A stretch of 53,358 nt of DNA from Chloroflexota bacterium (GTDB lineage Bacteria; Chloroflexota; Anaerolineae; SpSt-313): assembly GCA_029553955.1 (NCBI GenBank), contig JAKPJZ010000073.1:1-53358 (forward strand), read 5' to 3'. Shown piece by piece: positions 7,988 to 17,900 of this stretch. The notes beneath the pieces were generated by a model. That model was given only the letters and a program-made list of their open reading frames with translations, was not told the DNA's origin and ran no database searches. Both the position numbers and the translations under genes were made by a program. The stretch's first letter is position 1. Every line of letters starts with the position of its first letter.

Positions 7988-8260
7988 CTACGCCGGATAC
8001 ACCCCCGGGCCCGGAATCCCCTCCAACACCTCGTACATCTGCAGGTAGCACTCACGCGCCGTGCCGGGGATGCTGCCGCCCCTCTCGTGTAGCAAGCGCA
8101 GGGCATAGGCCATCTCCCTGGCCTCGGGCCCCGAAACCCCCCGGCGCCGGCCGCCCGCCTTCTCGGCCCGGCGGATCATCTCCTCCCAGCTCGACGGCTT
8201 GCCGCCACGGTACAACTCTTCGACATCGGCCACTTCAAAGACGAGACCTTGGTTTGCCAT
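7988..8260 (-). CDS. Small protein of unknown function, 90 residues
   Basis: Has a strong ribosome site (GGGAGGAGCC) directly before ATG at 8260. The product is mostly helical and charged (SSWEEMIRRAEKAGGRRRG, REMAYALRLLHERGG), ends in a Gly/Pro-rich tail (GIPGPGVYPA), and has one Cys, no signal peptide and no membrane segment. I do not recognise the family. Codon use matches its neighbours, which supports a real gene. It lies between the rhomboid gene upstream and the hydrolase downstream on the same strand, but both gaps contain repeats or a promoter, so an operon is not evident. Confidence 0.65.
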   Translation of the reverse strand: MANQGLVFEVADVEELYRGGKPSSWEEMIRRAEKAGGRRRGVSGPEAREMAYALRLLHERGGSIPGTARECYLQMYEVLEGIPGPGVYPA

Positions 8261-8277
8261 GGCTCCTCCCGTTCTAC

Positions 8278-8376
8278 TGCGTGAAACGTGAAACGTAATA
8301 TGCGATGCGTGACACTCGTGCCCAGGGACTATGCGCTACATAGTACGCATTACGTATCATGCATCACGCATCAGGC
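8278..8376. repeat. Imperfect ACGTAAT/GCGTGA inverted-repeat element
   Basis: An AT-richer island between the rhomboid and the small gene, built of short related words (GTGAAACGTGAAACGTAAT, TACGCATTACGTATCATGCA, CACGCATCAGGCGTCACG) with both orientations present. It overlaps the end of the rhomboid gene region and matches an intergenic repeat style I know from Chloroflexota genomes. Confidence 0.55.
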
Positions 8377-8377
8377 G

Positions 8378-9049
8378 TCACGCCCTATCCTGCCTGCCGC
8401 CACGCAGTGCCAGCGCGCCAATCGCCAGCCCGACGGCAAAGCCCCCCACGTGCGCCCAGACGGCCACGCCGCCCTGCACCGCCGGCACGCCGAGGGAGGC
8501 CACGCCGCTGAAGAGCTGCAACAGCGCCCAGGCCCCCAGGAAGCCCACGGCGCTGACCCGCGTGGGCACGACGACGATCAGCACCCGTACCTCGCGCGTG
8601 GGAAAGAGCACCACGTAGGCGCCGAGGATGCCCGCAATGGCGCCGCTGGCCCCGATGGCGGGTATCGAGCTGCCCAGGCTAGCGACGACCTGCGCCAGCG
8701 CGGCCAGCACCCCCGCGCCCAGGTAGAACGCCAGGAACAGCCAATGCCCCAGGGCCAGCTCAATGTTGTCACCGAATACCCACAAGAACAGCATATTGCC
8801 CACAATGTGCAACAGCCCACCGTGGACGAACTGCGAAGTGATCAGCGTATAGAGGTCCTGCCCATGGCCGATCTCGGCTGGGATGGCGCCAAAACGGTAG
8901 ACAAAGCTCTCCAGGCGGGCCGGGCTCAGGGTGAGCATGTACAGAAAGACGACGGCGTTGAGGGCCACCAGGGTGATCGTCACCCAGGCCACGGGTGCCC
9001 CGCGCCGGTTCTGATCGCCATAGGGGAACAGGCTGCCCATGGGGAGCAT
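8378..9049 (-). CDS. Rhomboid family intramembrane serine protease
   Basis: A polytopic membrane protease of 223 residues that cleaves transmembrane helices. The start at 9049 (MLPMGSLFPYGD) follows GGGAGGCGCC; the open frame continues upstream into a repeat, so the longer version is unlikely. The motif order is right for rhomboids: HGGLLHIVGNMLFLW (His81, Asn85), catalytic Ser135 in GASGAIAGILGAY, and catalytic His200 in WAHVGGFAVG. Six or seven hydrophobic helices are visible. The Asn-Arg region before the first helix (DQNRRGAPVAWVTITLVALN) is typical of bacterial rhomboids with a short cytoplasmic N-terminus. Its substrate is unknown. Confidence 0.93.
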   Translation of the reverse strand: MLPMGSLFPYGDQNRRGAPVAWVTITLVALNAVVFLYMLTLSPARLESFVYRFGAIPAEIGHGQDLYTLITSQFVHGGLLHIVGNMLFLWVFGDNIELALGHWLFLAFYLGAGVLAALAQVVASLGSSIPAIGASGAIAGILGAYVVLFPTREVRVLIVVVPTRVSAVGFLGAWALLQLFSGVASLGVPAVQGGVAVWAHVGGFAVGLAIGALALRGGRQDRA

Positions 9050-9094
9050 GGCGCCTCCCGCGCTCCAGGCGTCGTACAATCGTTGGCATGCAGT

Positions 9095-9174
9095 GTCATT
9101 GCGAGCGCAGCGAAGCAATCTCCAATTGTGTTCAGCGACCGCATTGGGGATGGCTCGCTGCGGCTCGCAATGAC
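9095..9174. repeat. 80-bp TCATTGCGAGC inverted-repeat element
   Basis: Starts GTCATTGCGAGC and ends GCTCGCAATGAC, with GCAGCGAAGCAATCTCC in the left half. This is a widespread bacterial intergenic repeat type seen in many phyla. It sits between two divergent genes (rhomboid and ferritin-like). Confidence 0.8.
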
Positions 9175-9308
9175 GGCTTGAACACTCGTGCGGTCGTCGG
9201 CAAGGCGTAGCAAGATGCGGGCCATATGAGGCGCTGTCGCCATGGGCACAGAGGTTGCTGCCAGCGCTGTGCACGGGCCGTGAATTCCTGGAGGAGGGAA
9301 ACGCCCCA

Positions 9309-10463
9309 ATGGCCATGCAACAGCCGTTTCGACCTTTTGACCCGAACCGCACGCCGTTGGCACAGCAGTTTCGCACATGGACCGAGCAGACGCCGGCGCC
9401 CTACGACAAGGCGCTGGTCGATCCCTACACCCGCTGCCGCGTGATCCTGATGAACGGCATCGAGAACGATTCCTGGTTCTTCCTGCACCACTGGTATCGC
9501 CACACCGGCGACGAAAAGCTGCGCGCCAAGATCGCTGAGCTGCGCCGCGTGGAGACACAACAGCAGACCTCGGTGAACTGGCTGAACCCGGCCGACCAGA
9601 CGGTGATCGAGACCACCATCGCCTACGAGCAGGTGGCCACCGACCTGACGGCCAACCTGGCCAAGAACGAGCCCGACCCCTACGCCAAGCAGGTGCTCGA
9701 CTTTGCCCTGATCGAGGATTTCGACCACCTCTACCGCTATGCTCACCTGATGCAGCTCCTGGAGGGCAAGAGCGCCGAGACCATCGTCAAGGGCCAGACG
9801 GACATCGCCGCCGGGCGGCCGACCCCCGAGGAGCACCGCCGGCCCGCCGACATGGTGCGCCGCCACATCGACAACAAGACCGCCGACGTCAAGACCAAGC
9901 TGAATGCGCAGACCATCACCGCCGCCGAGCAGCAGACCTACCTCTTCTACAAGTCGCACGGGTTCATGTACGGCAACGACCTGGCGCGCCGGCTCTACGC
10001 CGAGATCGCCGAGGTCGAGGAGGAGCACGTCACCCAGTACGAGTCGGTGGCTGACCCCAAGGCAACCTGGCTCGAGATGGCGGCCTTGAAGCAGGTGAAC
10101 GAGGCCTACAACTACTATAGCTGCTGGCAGACCGAGACCGACCCCCGCCTTGCCGCTATCTGGGAGCAGTTCTACCGCATGGAGCTGGAGCACGTCCAGC
10201 AGGTGGGGCAGCTTTTGCACGAGCAGGAGGGTAAGGACATCCACACCATGTTCCCTGCCGAGATCGCGCCACTGATCGTTTTCGAGTCCAACAAAGAGTA
10301 TGTGCGCCAGATCGTGAACACGCAGCGCAACCTGCAGCCCCTGGGCACCGAGTTCAGGTCCAAGGAGCAACTGCCGGCCGATTGGGGCTCGTATCGCAGC
10401 ATCGTCAACCGAGAGGGTGTGCCTTCGCAGCAGATCGTGGAGATGGTACCTGCGCCGGCGTGA
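9309..10463 (+). CDS. Ferritin-like (di-iron-type) protein of unknown function
   Basis: A 384-residue, almost wholly helical soluble protein. The start at 9309 (MAMQQPF) has GGAGGAGGG 9 bases upstream; an upstream ATG at 9255 is less well placed. Acid-His motifs resemble a ferritin/rubrerythrin metal site: IENDSWFFLHHW (Glu52, His60/61), LIEDFDHLYRY (Glu136, His140), EVEEEHVTQYE (Glu237, His240) and RMELEHVQQ (Glu292, His295). The last two fit ExxH. This suggests two ferritin-like bundles or one large one holding a di-iron or di-manganese centre, but I cannot name the family. It is divergent from rhomboid and convergent with the zinc-ribbon gene, with paired terminator hairpins between. It seems to be transcribed alone. 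Confidence 0.75.
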   Translation: MAMQQPFRPFDPNRTPLAQQFRTWTEQTPAPYDKALVDPYTRCRVILMNGIENDSWFFLHHWYRHTGDEKLRAKIAELRRVETQQQTSVNWLNPADQTVIETTIAYEQVATDLTANLAKNEPDPYAKQVLDFALIEDFDHLYRYAHLMQLLEGKSAETIVKGQTDIAAGRPTPEEHRRPADMVRRHIDNKTADVKTKLNAQTITAAEQQTYLFYKSHGFMYGNDLARRLYAEIAEVEEEHVTQYESVADPKATWLEMAALKQVNEAYNYYSCWQTETDPRLAAIWEQFYRMELEHVQQVGQLLHEQEGKDIHTMFPAEIAPLIVFESNKEYVRQIVNTQRNLQPLGTEFRSKEQLPADWGSYRSIVNREGVPSQQIVEMVPAPA

Positions 10464-10475
10464 ACGCGCATGGCA

Positions 10476-10523
10476 GGGGGCGAGCCGAAGCTCGCCCCCT
10501 CTGAACCCCGGCGCCGCCGGGGT
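10476..10523. terminator. Two back-to-back terminator hairpins between convergent genes
   Basis: GGGGGCGAGC-CGAA-GCTCGCCCCC (10476-10499) is followed by ACCCCGGC-GCC-GCCGGGGT (10505-10523). Both are perfect stems and lie between the stop codons of the convergent ferritin-like (10463) and zinc-ribbon (10538) genes. They would act on both strands. Confidence 0.75.
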
Positions 10524-10537
10524 CACTAGAGTCAGAG

Positions 10538-10858
10538 TCAACGCCGGCGCTTCTCTTCTTCGGGAAAAGCGAACATCGCAGTCGCGCGAGTGCTGGCGAC
10601 CACGTATCCCAGGGCAAAGCCCACCAAGGCCGGAATAATGCCCCGGCAGGCCATGCCCATCGGCGCGCCGCCCCACCACGGGCCCATCATCGGCCTCATG
10701 CCCCACGGGCCCATTGGCTTTCCTCCCCAAGGCCCATGATGGCGATGATGCTGGTGCATGCTCCAGGGGCTGACGGCCTCGCCGCAGATCGGGCAGTACA
10801 TCGGCGGCCCACCCTGTGGCTGCTGCTCAGGGCCTCTGGCTTGACCTTGTTCCTGCAT
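10538..10858 (-). CDS. Small zinc-ribbon/His-rich membrane protein
   Basis: A 106-residue protein with an excellent ribosome site (GGAGGAGGG) 4 bases before ATG at 10858. Order: a Gln/Gly-rich N-terminus, one CPIC knuckle (Cys22, Cys25), a His cluster (MHQHHRHH, 34-41), a Met/Gly/Pro/Trp-rich stretch (45-69), a hydrophobic helix (73-90, IIPALVGFALGYVVAS) and a basic tail EEEKRRR. Only one CxxC is present, so the remaining ligands could be His or come from a partner or dimer. Metal binding at a membrane is inferred; the family is not recognised. It is divergent from the phosphofructokinase fusion with 111 bases between them. Confidence 0.7.
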   Translation of the reverse strand: MQEQGQARGPEQQPQGGPPMYCPICGEAVSPWSMHQHHRHHGPWGGKPMGPWGMRPMMGPWWGGAPMGMACRGIIPALVGFALGYVVASTRATAMFAFPEEEKRRR

Positions 10859-10969
10859 GGTTCCCTCCTCCGTATGGTGAGATGCTCTTGGCCAGGGCTG
10901 CAAGCCTCGTGCCACCGGCCTGGCATGCCGCTTGCTAGCAGCCTGCAAGAAACTGAGGATGGACTGACG

Positions 10970-12454
10970 ATGATTATCACCCTCACCCCCAACCCTGCCG
11001 TCGACCAGACGATGTGGATCGACCGCCTGCATTTGGGCTTGCGCAACCGCTACTGGAAGTCGGACCTCGACCCGGCCGGCAAGGGGGTCAACGTCTCGCG
11101 CATGGCGCACCGGCTGGGCTGGCCGACCATGGCGTTTGGCTTTTTGGGGGGCGAGATGGGCACGCTGGTGGAGCGGGCGCTCGAAGCGGAGGGCGTGCCC
11201 CACCATTTCGTGCGCGTGCCCGGCCAGACGCGCATCAACGTCATGATCATCGACGAGGCCTCGGGCGAGGAGACCAACCTGCATGGCCCGGGCCCCCTGG
11301 CGCCGCGTGAGCGCCAGGCCACGCTCATGCGCATGATCCAGCCCTGGCTCCGGGCGGCGCGGGTGCTGGTGCTGGCGGGGAGCCTGCCGCCCGGCATGCC
11401 GCAGGATGCCTACGCCGCGCTCATCCGTCAGGCGCGGGCCGCGGGGGTGCGTACCATCCTCAACACAGCGGGCGAGCCGCTGCGCCTGGGGGTGCAGGCC
11501 GCGCCCGACGTCGTCAAGGCCAACGTCGACGAGATCGAAGAGCTGCTGGGCCGCCCGCTGCCCGACGTCGCGGCGGCGGTGCGCGGCGCGCAAGAGCTCA
11601 TGGCGCAGGGGGTCGGTGCGGTGTTCATGGCCGTCGGGCCGCAGGGCACCCTCGCGGTGCAAGGCGGCCGCGCCTGGTGGGCCCTGCCCCCCGAGGTGCC
11701 GCAGCGCAGCCGGGTGGGCGCGGGCGACTCGCTCGTGGCCGGGCTGGCCGTGGCGCTGGCCCGGGGCGACGATATCGTGGCGGGCCTGCGGCTGGGCGCC
11801 GCCGCCGGCGCGGCCACGGTACTGACCCCCGGCACCAGCCTGGGCAGCGCCGAGCAGGTGACGGCGCTCATGCCGCAGGTGCAGGTCCACGAGATCACCG
11901 GCCAAGCCCCACCGGCCGCCGCAGTGGCACAGCCGGCGCCTGCGCCGCCGAGCGAGGGACGCATGCCGGCGCTGCTGTTCGCCGCCGAAGAAGGCCTGCC
12001 CGAGCGGCTGCGCTACCTGCTGGAGCGGGGCGTGCTGCCGCGCCGGCTCGAGCCGCGCAAACGCGCGGTGCTCCCCCGCGAGCGGCTGCGCTACGGCATG
12101 GACATCGATGGCACCATCACCCGCGCGCCGCGCCACTTCAAGCGCCTGATCGATGCCCTGCTGGATGCCGGCGACCACGTGTATATCGTCACCGGGCGCC
12201 TCGAGCGCGACCGGCCGGAGACCGAGGCCCTGCTGTCGTCGTTGGGCATTCAGTACAACGAGCTGCTGATGCGCCCCAACAACTGGCGGCGTAGCATCGC
12301 CGACTATAAGGTGCACGCGGTGCGCGAGCGCGGCCTGCACCTGCTCATGGATGACGACCCGCGCAACTGCTGGGCCGTCATCCGACGCACCGAGGCCCTC
12401 GCCGGCCAGATGCTGCCCATCCCCGAGACGGCCGAGGCACGGCATAATCCGTAG
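10970..12454 (+). CDS. 1-phosphofructokinase-type kinase fused to a HAD phosphatase-like domain
   Basis: A 494-residue two-domain protein. Residues 1-310 are a PfkB-family sugar kinase of the FruK/LacC group: IITLTPNPAVDQT at the N-terminus, the substrate-binding GKGVNVSR, and catalytic Asp253 in VGAGDS. Residues 311-370 are a Pro/Ala-rich linker with a basic helix. Residues 373-494 are a compact HAD-like domain with all four motifs: DIDGT (Asp378, Asp380), VTGR (Thr408), Lys447, and MDDDP (461-463). The kinase would make a sugar bisphosphate from a phosphosugar; the HAD domain could be a phosphatase acting in the same pathway. Which sugar is unknown. The start at 10970 begins the conserved fold; the ribosome site (GAGG) is weak. 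The fusion is the odd point. Fructokinase at 22549-23466 may feed related metabolism. Confidence 0.88.
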   Translation: MIITLTPNPAVDQTMWIDRLHLGLRNRYWKSDLDPAGKGVNVSRMAHRLGWPTMAFGFLGGEMGTLVERALEAEGVPHHFVRVPGQTRINVMIIDEASGEETNLHGPGPLAPRERQATLMRMIQPWLRAARVLVLAGSLPPGMPQDAYAALIRQARAAGVRTILNTAGEPLRLGVQAAPDVVKANVDEIEELLGRPLPDVAAAVRGAQELMAQGVGAVFMAVGPQGTLAVQGGRAWWALPPEVPQRSRVGAGDSLVAGLAVALARGDDIVAGLRLGAAAGAATVLTPGTSLGSAEQVTALMPQVQVHEITGQAPPAAAVAQPAPAPPSEGRMPALLFAAEEGLPERLRYLLERGVLPRRLEPRKRAVLPRERLRYGMDIDGTITRAPRHFKRLIDALLDAGDHVYIVTGRLERDRPETEALLSSLGIQYNELLMRPNNWRRSIADYKVHAVRERGLHLLMDDDPRNCWAVIRRTEALAGQMLPIPETAEARHNP

Positions 12455-12561
12455 CCTAGCCCCTTGTGGGCGTTTTCGCGCCTCACCCGAGACGGCGGAA
12501 AGGTGAACCGCAGAGCAGCCACGAACACCCAGTCCGCCACCACGCATGAAGACCGGGGGTC

Positions 12562-12632
12562 ACCGCAGAGGCGCGGAGGACGCAGAGGGACATAACCACA
12601 GAGAACCTCCGCGTCCTCCGCGCCTCTGCGGT
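12562..12632. repeat. 71-bp CCGCAGAGG/CGGAGGACGC inverted-repeat element
   Basis: ACCGCAGAGGCGCGGAGGAC at the left and its complement at the right flank a short loop. A second, outer pair (GGTGAACCGCAGAG near 12500 and CTTTGCGGTTCACC near 12700) surrounds it, so the whole gap 12455-12729 between the convergent kinase genes is a nested repeat region. No gene is seen in it. Confidence 0.8.
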
Positions 12633-12729
12633 GCAATCGGTGCCCCTTGGCAGACGTCATACCGGAAAGAAGTCTCTTCTCCCTATCCTTTGCGTCTTTG
12701 CGGTTCACCGTTTCCCGATTCCGGCGGGC

Positions 12730-14721
12730 TCAGGCGATGGGCAGGCTGAAAGAGAAGGTGCTCCCTTTCCCCAGTTCGCTCTGCACCCAGATGTGCCCGC
12801 CGTGGGCCTCGACGAGCATGCGCGTGATGTAGAGCCCCAACCCCAGGCCCTCGCGCCGCTGCTCGCGAGCGGCGGCCGTACGGTAGTAGCGCTCGAACAT
12901 GTGCGGCAGGTCCTCTGGGGCGATGCCGCGCCCGCGGTCGATGATCGAGGTGATGACCCAGCCATCCCCAAGCGCCAGGCGCACCGTTACCGGCGTGCCG
13001 GGGTCCGAGTACTTGAGGGCGTTGGAGAGCAGGTTCACCAGGATGCGCTCCAGGCGGCTGGGGTCGGCCGAGACGGGCGGCAGGCCCGCCGGCGCCTCGG
13101 CGTGGATGCGGGCGGTCTCGAGCACCCCCGTCTGCCGCTGCAGCAGGTCGGAGATGAACGGGCCCAGGTCCAGCACCTGCTGGGCCAGTGAGAGCTGCCC
13201 CGATTCCTGCCGCGCGGCGTCGACCAGGTCTTGGATCATGGTATTCATGCGCTGGCAGCCGGTGATGATGGCTTCCACGCTGTGCTTCTCGGGGCCGCTG
13301 AGCCCGGCTTTCTGCAGCCTGCGCTCGAGAAGCTGCGCCTGGCCGAGCACGGCGGCCAGGGGGTTGCGCAGGTCGTGCGAGACGGCGCGCAGGATATCGT
13401 CGCGCAAGTGCTGCAGCTCGATGATCGGCGTGATATCGTTGACGTTGGCGACCGCGCCCACCAGGCGCCCCGCGTCGTCTCTGATCGGCCCCGCGTTGCT
13501 CAACAGGTGGCGGTGCGCCCCGTCGGGCCGGCGTACCGTCACGCGGGCGCCGATGACGACCTCGCCGCGCAGCGCTCGGGCACTGGGGAGTTGCGCCGAC
13601 GGCAACGGCGTGCCGTCGGCGGTTTCCACCTGCAGGCTGCGCACTCGCCCCTCTGTCGATAGCGCGCCCCACGCGGCAGCCGTGACCCCCAGGATGCGCT
13701 CGGCGGCGGGGTTCATATGCAGCACCTCCTCGCCGGACCCGTAGATGATCAGGCCACCGCTGATGGCATTGAGCGCGGCCTCCAGCTCGGCCGCCCGGTG
13801 TTGCGATTCCTCGGCCAGGCGCTGCACCTGCTGGCGCGCCTGCACTTGGGGCGTCACATCGACGAGCGACAGGAGCAGGCCCGCGACGTCGCCGGCCGTC
13901 CCTTTGATGGGGACGAGGATCCAGTTCCAATAGGTCACGCCGCGCTCGGGCTGGCCGGCGAACTCGAAGGGCTTTTCCACCGCCCTGTATGGCTCGCCGC
14001 TGTCGCGCACGCGCTCAAAGATGGCCTGGTTCTCGGCGTTGGGAAAGAGCGCAAAGTGGTTGCGGCCGATGAGCTCCTCTCTGCGATGCCGGCAGCCGCT
14101 GGCATAGGCCGAGTTGACCAGCACAAAGTTCAGGTCGCGGTCGAGCAGGGCCAGTTGGGCGTCGGTGTTTTCCAGGACCGTATCCAGCTCTGTGGCGCGG
14201 CGCTGCAGCTCGGCGAGCAGCCGCTCGCGCTCCGCTTCGGCCTGCTTGCGTTCGCTGATGTCGCGGACGATGCTCAGCAGGAGCGCTTGGCCGCCGACGG
14301 TGGCGCCGCGCGAGCTCACCTCGACCGGGAAGGTGCGACCATCCCTGCGGCGGTGCAGGCTCTCGAAGACGAGGCCCTCCGCCTCGGCCTGCGCCATCTG
14401 CACCGAGACTCTGGGCGCCGTTTCCGCCACGCGCAGGTCGTAGATGGTCTTGGTGAGCAACTCCTCGCGGCTGTAGCCGTAGGCGCGAGCGGCGGCCTGG
14501 TTCACCTCAGCGATGCGGCCGTCGGGGTGGACGAACAGGATGATATCGAGGGCATAGTCCCAAATGAGCCGGCAGCGCTGCAACGTCTCCTGGACCTGCT
14601 CGGCTTCGCCGGCCGGCGGCGGGGCCATGGCGCCGGCCTGGGGGGTCGCGTCGAGCGTGGCCACGGGTGTGCGGGTCTCCCCTCCGGCCGTTGCTGGCGC
14701 GCTGTGTTGCCTGCGGGCCAT
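12730..14721 (-). CDS. PAS-domain sensor histidine kinase
   Basis: A 663-residue soluble hybrid-free histidine kinase. The start at 14721 (MARRQHSAP) has GGAGG 5 bases upstream. After a Pro/Ala-rich N-terminus come three PAS domains (about 45-160, 178-292, 312-432), the first ending in [11 protein letters not shown] as typical PAS-PAC. HisKA follows with the phospho-acceptor His449 in VSHDLRNP, and then a HATPase domain with the N box NLLSNALK (563-570), G1 DRGRGI (595-600) and G2 GLGLGL (625-630). No transmembrane segment is visible, so it senses a cytoplasmic or membrane-diffusible cue. No response regulator gene is nearby, making it an orphan kinase. It is divergent from the amidase gene with 207 bases between, which may hold shared control sites. 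Confidence 0.93.
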   Translation of the reverse strand: MARRQHSAPATAGGETRTPVATLDATPQAGAMAPPPAGEAEQVQETLQRCRLIWDYALDIILFVHPDGRIAEVNQAAARAYGYSREELLTKTIYDLRVAETAPRVSVQMAQAEAEGLVFESLHRRRDGRTFPVEVSSRGATVGGQALLLSIVRDISERKQAEAERERLLAELQRRATELDTVLENTDAQLALLDRDLNFVLVNSAYASGCRHRREELIGRNHFALFPNAENQAIFERVRDSGEPYRAVEKPFEFAGQPERGVTYWNWILVPIKGTAGDVAGLLLSLVDVTPQVQARQQVQRLAEESQHRAAELEAALNAISGGLIIYGSGEEVLHMNPAAERILGVTAAAWGALSTEGRVRSLQVETADGTPLPSAQLPSARALRGEVVIGARVTVRRPDGAHRHLLSNAGPIRDDAGRLVGAVANVNDITPIIELQHLRDDILRAVSHDLRNPLAAVLGQAQLLERRLQKAGLSGPEKHSVEAIITGCQRMNTMIQDLVDAARQESGQLSLAQQVLDLGPFISDLLQRQTGVLETARIHAEAPAGLPPVSADPSRLERILVNLLSNALKYSDPGTPVTVRLALGDGWVITSIIDRGRGIAPEDLPHMFERYYRTAAAREQRREGLGLGLYITRMLVEAHGGHIWVQSELGKGSTFSFSLPIA

Positions 14722-14928
14722 CGCTTCCTCCACTGGCGCTGGATTGCTCCCTCTCTCAGCAAGACCCATGCCGCTCTCAGGGCACGGGAAGTGGGCGTGC
14801 AGGGGCGACATACTCCAGGATGGACTGCACTGTATTTGTGCAACTCGCGCCAACCTTGCCGGCTTGGCCGTCACCATCTCGTTACCGGCCGGCTCAGACT
14901 GTGCGCATATTCCCAAAAGGACTCTGCG

Positions 14929-17900
14929 ATGGCAACCACCCTGCATTGTGTGCTGCGCGTGGCCCTGGCGGTGCTGATCGGTGCCCTGCTGCTGGCCGGG
15001 CTGCTGCCGATGGCGACGCACGCCGTGTCGCCGCGCCCGCCCGCCATTTGGTCGGCCGAGTGGGCGCTCGTCGGGCCCGGCGTGACGACCGAGGGCACGA
15101 TGGGCGGCCTGCGCCCCCTGGCGCAGCGGCCGGGCCTGGCCGTGGCCACCGGGGCCGAAGCCGGCTACTACGAGTCGCCGCTGCGCGACATGGGCGGCGA
15201 GTTCATGGCCCTGGGTGCCATCTGGCAGGCGCGGCTGCCCGACGGGGCCGAGCTCCTGCTGGAGGTGCGCCGCAGCAGCGATGGCGTGGCCTGGGGGCCG
15301 TGGCAGATCATGCCCGCGGGCGACAGCTTTGCCGACACGGCGCCCAGCGGCCAGGGCTACAGCGAGCTCATCATCGGCCCCGGGCGCTACGTGCAGCTCC
15401 GGGCTACACTCATGCGCGGCGTGGCGACGTCGCTGCCCAGCCTCGAGGCGCTGCGGCTGGTGGCCATCGACGCGCGCGCCGGGGTGACGGGCGCCGAGGC
15501 GGCGACGGGCGCCTCGCCCTCGGCCCAGGCCGAGCCCACGCCGCCCGCCGTCATCAGCCGCGCCGCCTGGGGGGCCAACGAGGCGTACATGGACTGGGAC
15601 CCAGAGTATGCGCCGGTGAGCCACTTTGTCATCCACCATACCGTGACCAGCAACGCCGATGTGGACCCGGCGGCGACGGTGCGCGCCATCTACTATTACC
15701 ATGCCGTCAGCCTCAACTGGGGCGACATCGGCTACAACTATGTCATCGACCGCAACGGCCGCATCTACGAAGGCCGCTACGGCGGCGATGGCGTGGTGGC
15801 CGGCCATGCTCGCCCCTACAATAGCGGCACTGTGGGCGTCGCCATCCTCGGCGACTATGCGGCGGCGAGCGTGCCCGCGCCGGCCGTGGCGGCGCTCAAC
15901 GAGCTCCTGGCCTGGAAGGCCAACTCGCACGCCGTGCACCCGCTCGAGAGTTCTTTCCTGCGCGACCGCACCTTTGCCAACATCATGGGGCACCGCGACT
16001 GCAACCTCACCACCTGCCCTGGCGACCGCCTCTACGCCCTGCTGCCGCAGGTGCGCAGCGCCGTGTGGCAGCGCCTGTGGGCGCTGCCACCCCACGTCGA
16101 GCTGACGTGGCCCGAGCCGCAGGCGGCGCTCACGGGCGCGGTGCGCCTGCGCTGGCAGGCCGGCCCTGCGGCAACCAGGCTGGAACTGGCCATCGATGGC
16201 CAGGTGCGGCTGGCCAACGCCGCCGGCACCAGCGGGTGGACCTGGGACACGGCCGCCGAGCGCGACGGCGCGCATACGCTGCGGCTCACCGCCTCGACCG
16301 ACCAGGGCCAGAGCGCCACCGTCGAGGCGCCGGTCGTCGTCGACAACAGCGCGCCCACGGGGAGCCTGACTGCGCCGGCCTTTACCAATACCTCGGCGAT
16401 CACGCTCACCCTGGGCTGCGAAGGCTGCAGCCAGGTGCAGTTCGGCGGCGGCTGGCGCTGGGAGGGCGAGGCGCTCTACCACACTGCCGGCAGCGGCCGC
16501 GCCGTGGCCGACCCCGCAGCCGCCAACGGCCAGGCCTGGCTGGGCCAGGCGGGCGAGGCCGCGGCCGGCGCCTGGTTCGGCCCCTACGACTGCAGCCTGC
16601 TCTACCCGGGCAGCTACCAGGCCATCTTTTGGCTGCGCGGCGCCCCGGGCGACCCCGAGGTCAGGCTGGCCGAGCTCGACGTGGTAGACCAGCAGGGCAC
16701 GCGCACCCTGGCGGGCAAGACGCCCGTGTGGACCGGCGACCTGACGGCGGGGCGCTACCGGCCCTTCATCCTGCCCTTCCACTATCCGGACCGCGGCAGC
16801 GCCTGCCGCACGCCCGGCGTCTCCGACGGCGTGGAGCTGCGCACCGCCTTCCTGGCCACGGGCGACCTGTATCTCGACCGGGTCGAGGTCTTTTCAGCGC
16901 CGCAGCCGTTCGCGGCGAGCATCGCGGCGCCGCTGCCCGCGGCCGAAGGCCGCTACCCGCTGGAGGTGCGCTACCTCGACGCCGCCGGCAACGCCTCGCC
17001 GGTCTATGCGCAGACGGTGACGGTCGACCGCACGCCGCCCATCTGGGGCGACGCCGGGCCCAACGGCCTGCCGGTGCGCGACGCGCTGGCGGGGCTCGAT
17101 GCGGAGGGCGCCGCCTATGCCCTCTCTGACGACGGCACGACCTGGGGCGAGTGGACGCCGGCGACGCTGAGCCTGGCGGCCGGCGGCCTGACCGGCGCCC
17201 TGCCCGCCGCCCCCACCTGGGCGGGCCGCTATGTGCGCGTGCGCGCCCGCGACCTGGCAGGCAACGAGGCCATGAGCGCGGCGCTGAGCTGGCCCGGCAC
17301 CCCAGTCCCCATCGTGACGCCCACCGCCGGCCCGACGGCGACCCCCTCGGCCACGCCGAGCGCCAGCCCCACGGCGACGCCGACGGCCACGCCGGGCACG
17401 ACGCCAAGCGCTACGCCAACGCCGAGCCCGACGCTCACCATGACGCCGAGCCCCCTGCCCACGGCGACGGCCACCGCCACCGCGCCCCCCTGCAGCGAGG
17501 TGGTGGCCAACGGCGGCTTTGAGTCTGAAGGCGGCTGGGAGACGCCCATCACCGTCTGCCAGGCGGGGCGCTCCAACGCCCAGGCCCACAGCGGCAGTTG
17601 GTCGATGCGCGCCGGGCCTGAGAGTTGGTGGGCCAACGCCGCCAGCTACTCCAGCGCCGCGCAGTGGCTCACGGTGCCTGCCGGGGCCTCGCGGGCGACG
17701 CTCTCGCTGTGGTATCTGGCGACCTCGGGCGATTGGAGCGACCGGCAGTACGTCATCTTCTACGACGCGGCCGACAACGCCATTACGCCCTGGGTGCTGG
17801 ACCTCAAACCCGCGGTGAACGCGACCGAGTGGCGCCAGGTGCAGTACGACGTCACGGCCTATGCGGGGCAGCGCCTCAAGCTGCTCGTCGGCTGCTACAA

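Noticed and set aside
14722..14928. Specific promoters between the divergent kinase and amidase
   Set aside because: Several AT-rich hexamers are present, but none has acceptable -35/-10 spacing, so none is called.
12730..16782. 1350-residue version of the histidine kinase and 1647-residue version of the amidase
   Set aside because: The extra N-terminal parts are antisense to each other's real gene. Internal starts with good ribosome sites begin the recognisable proteins.
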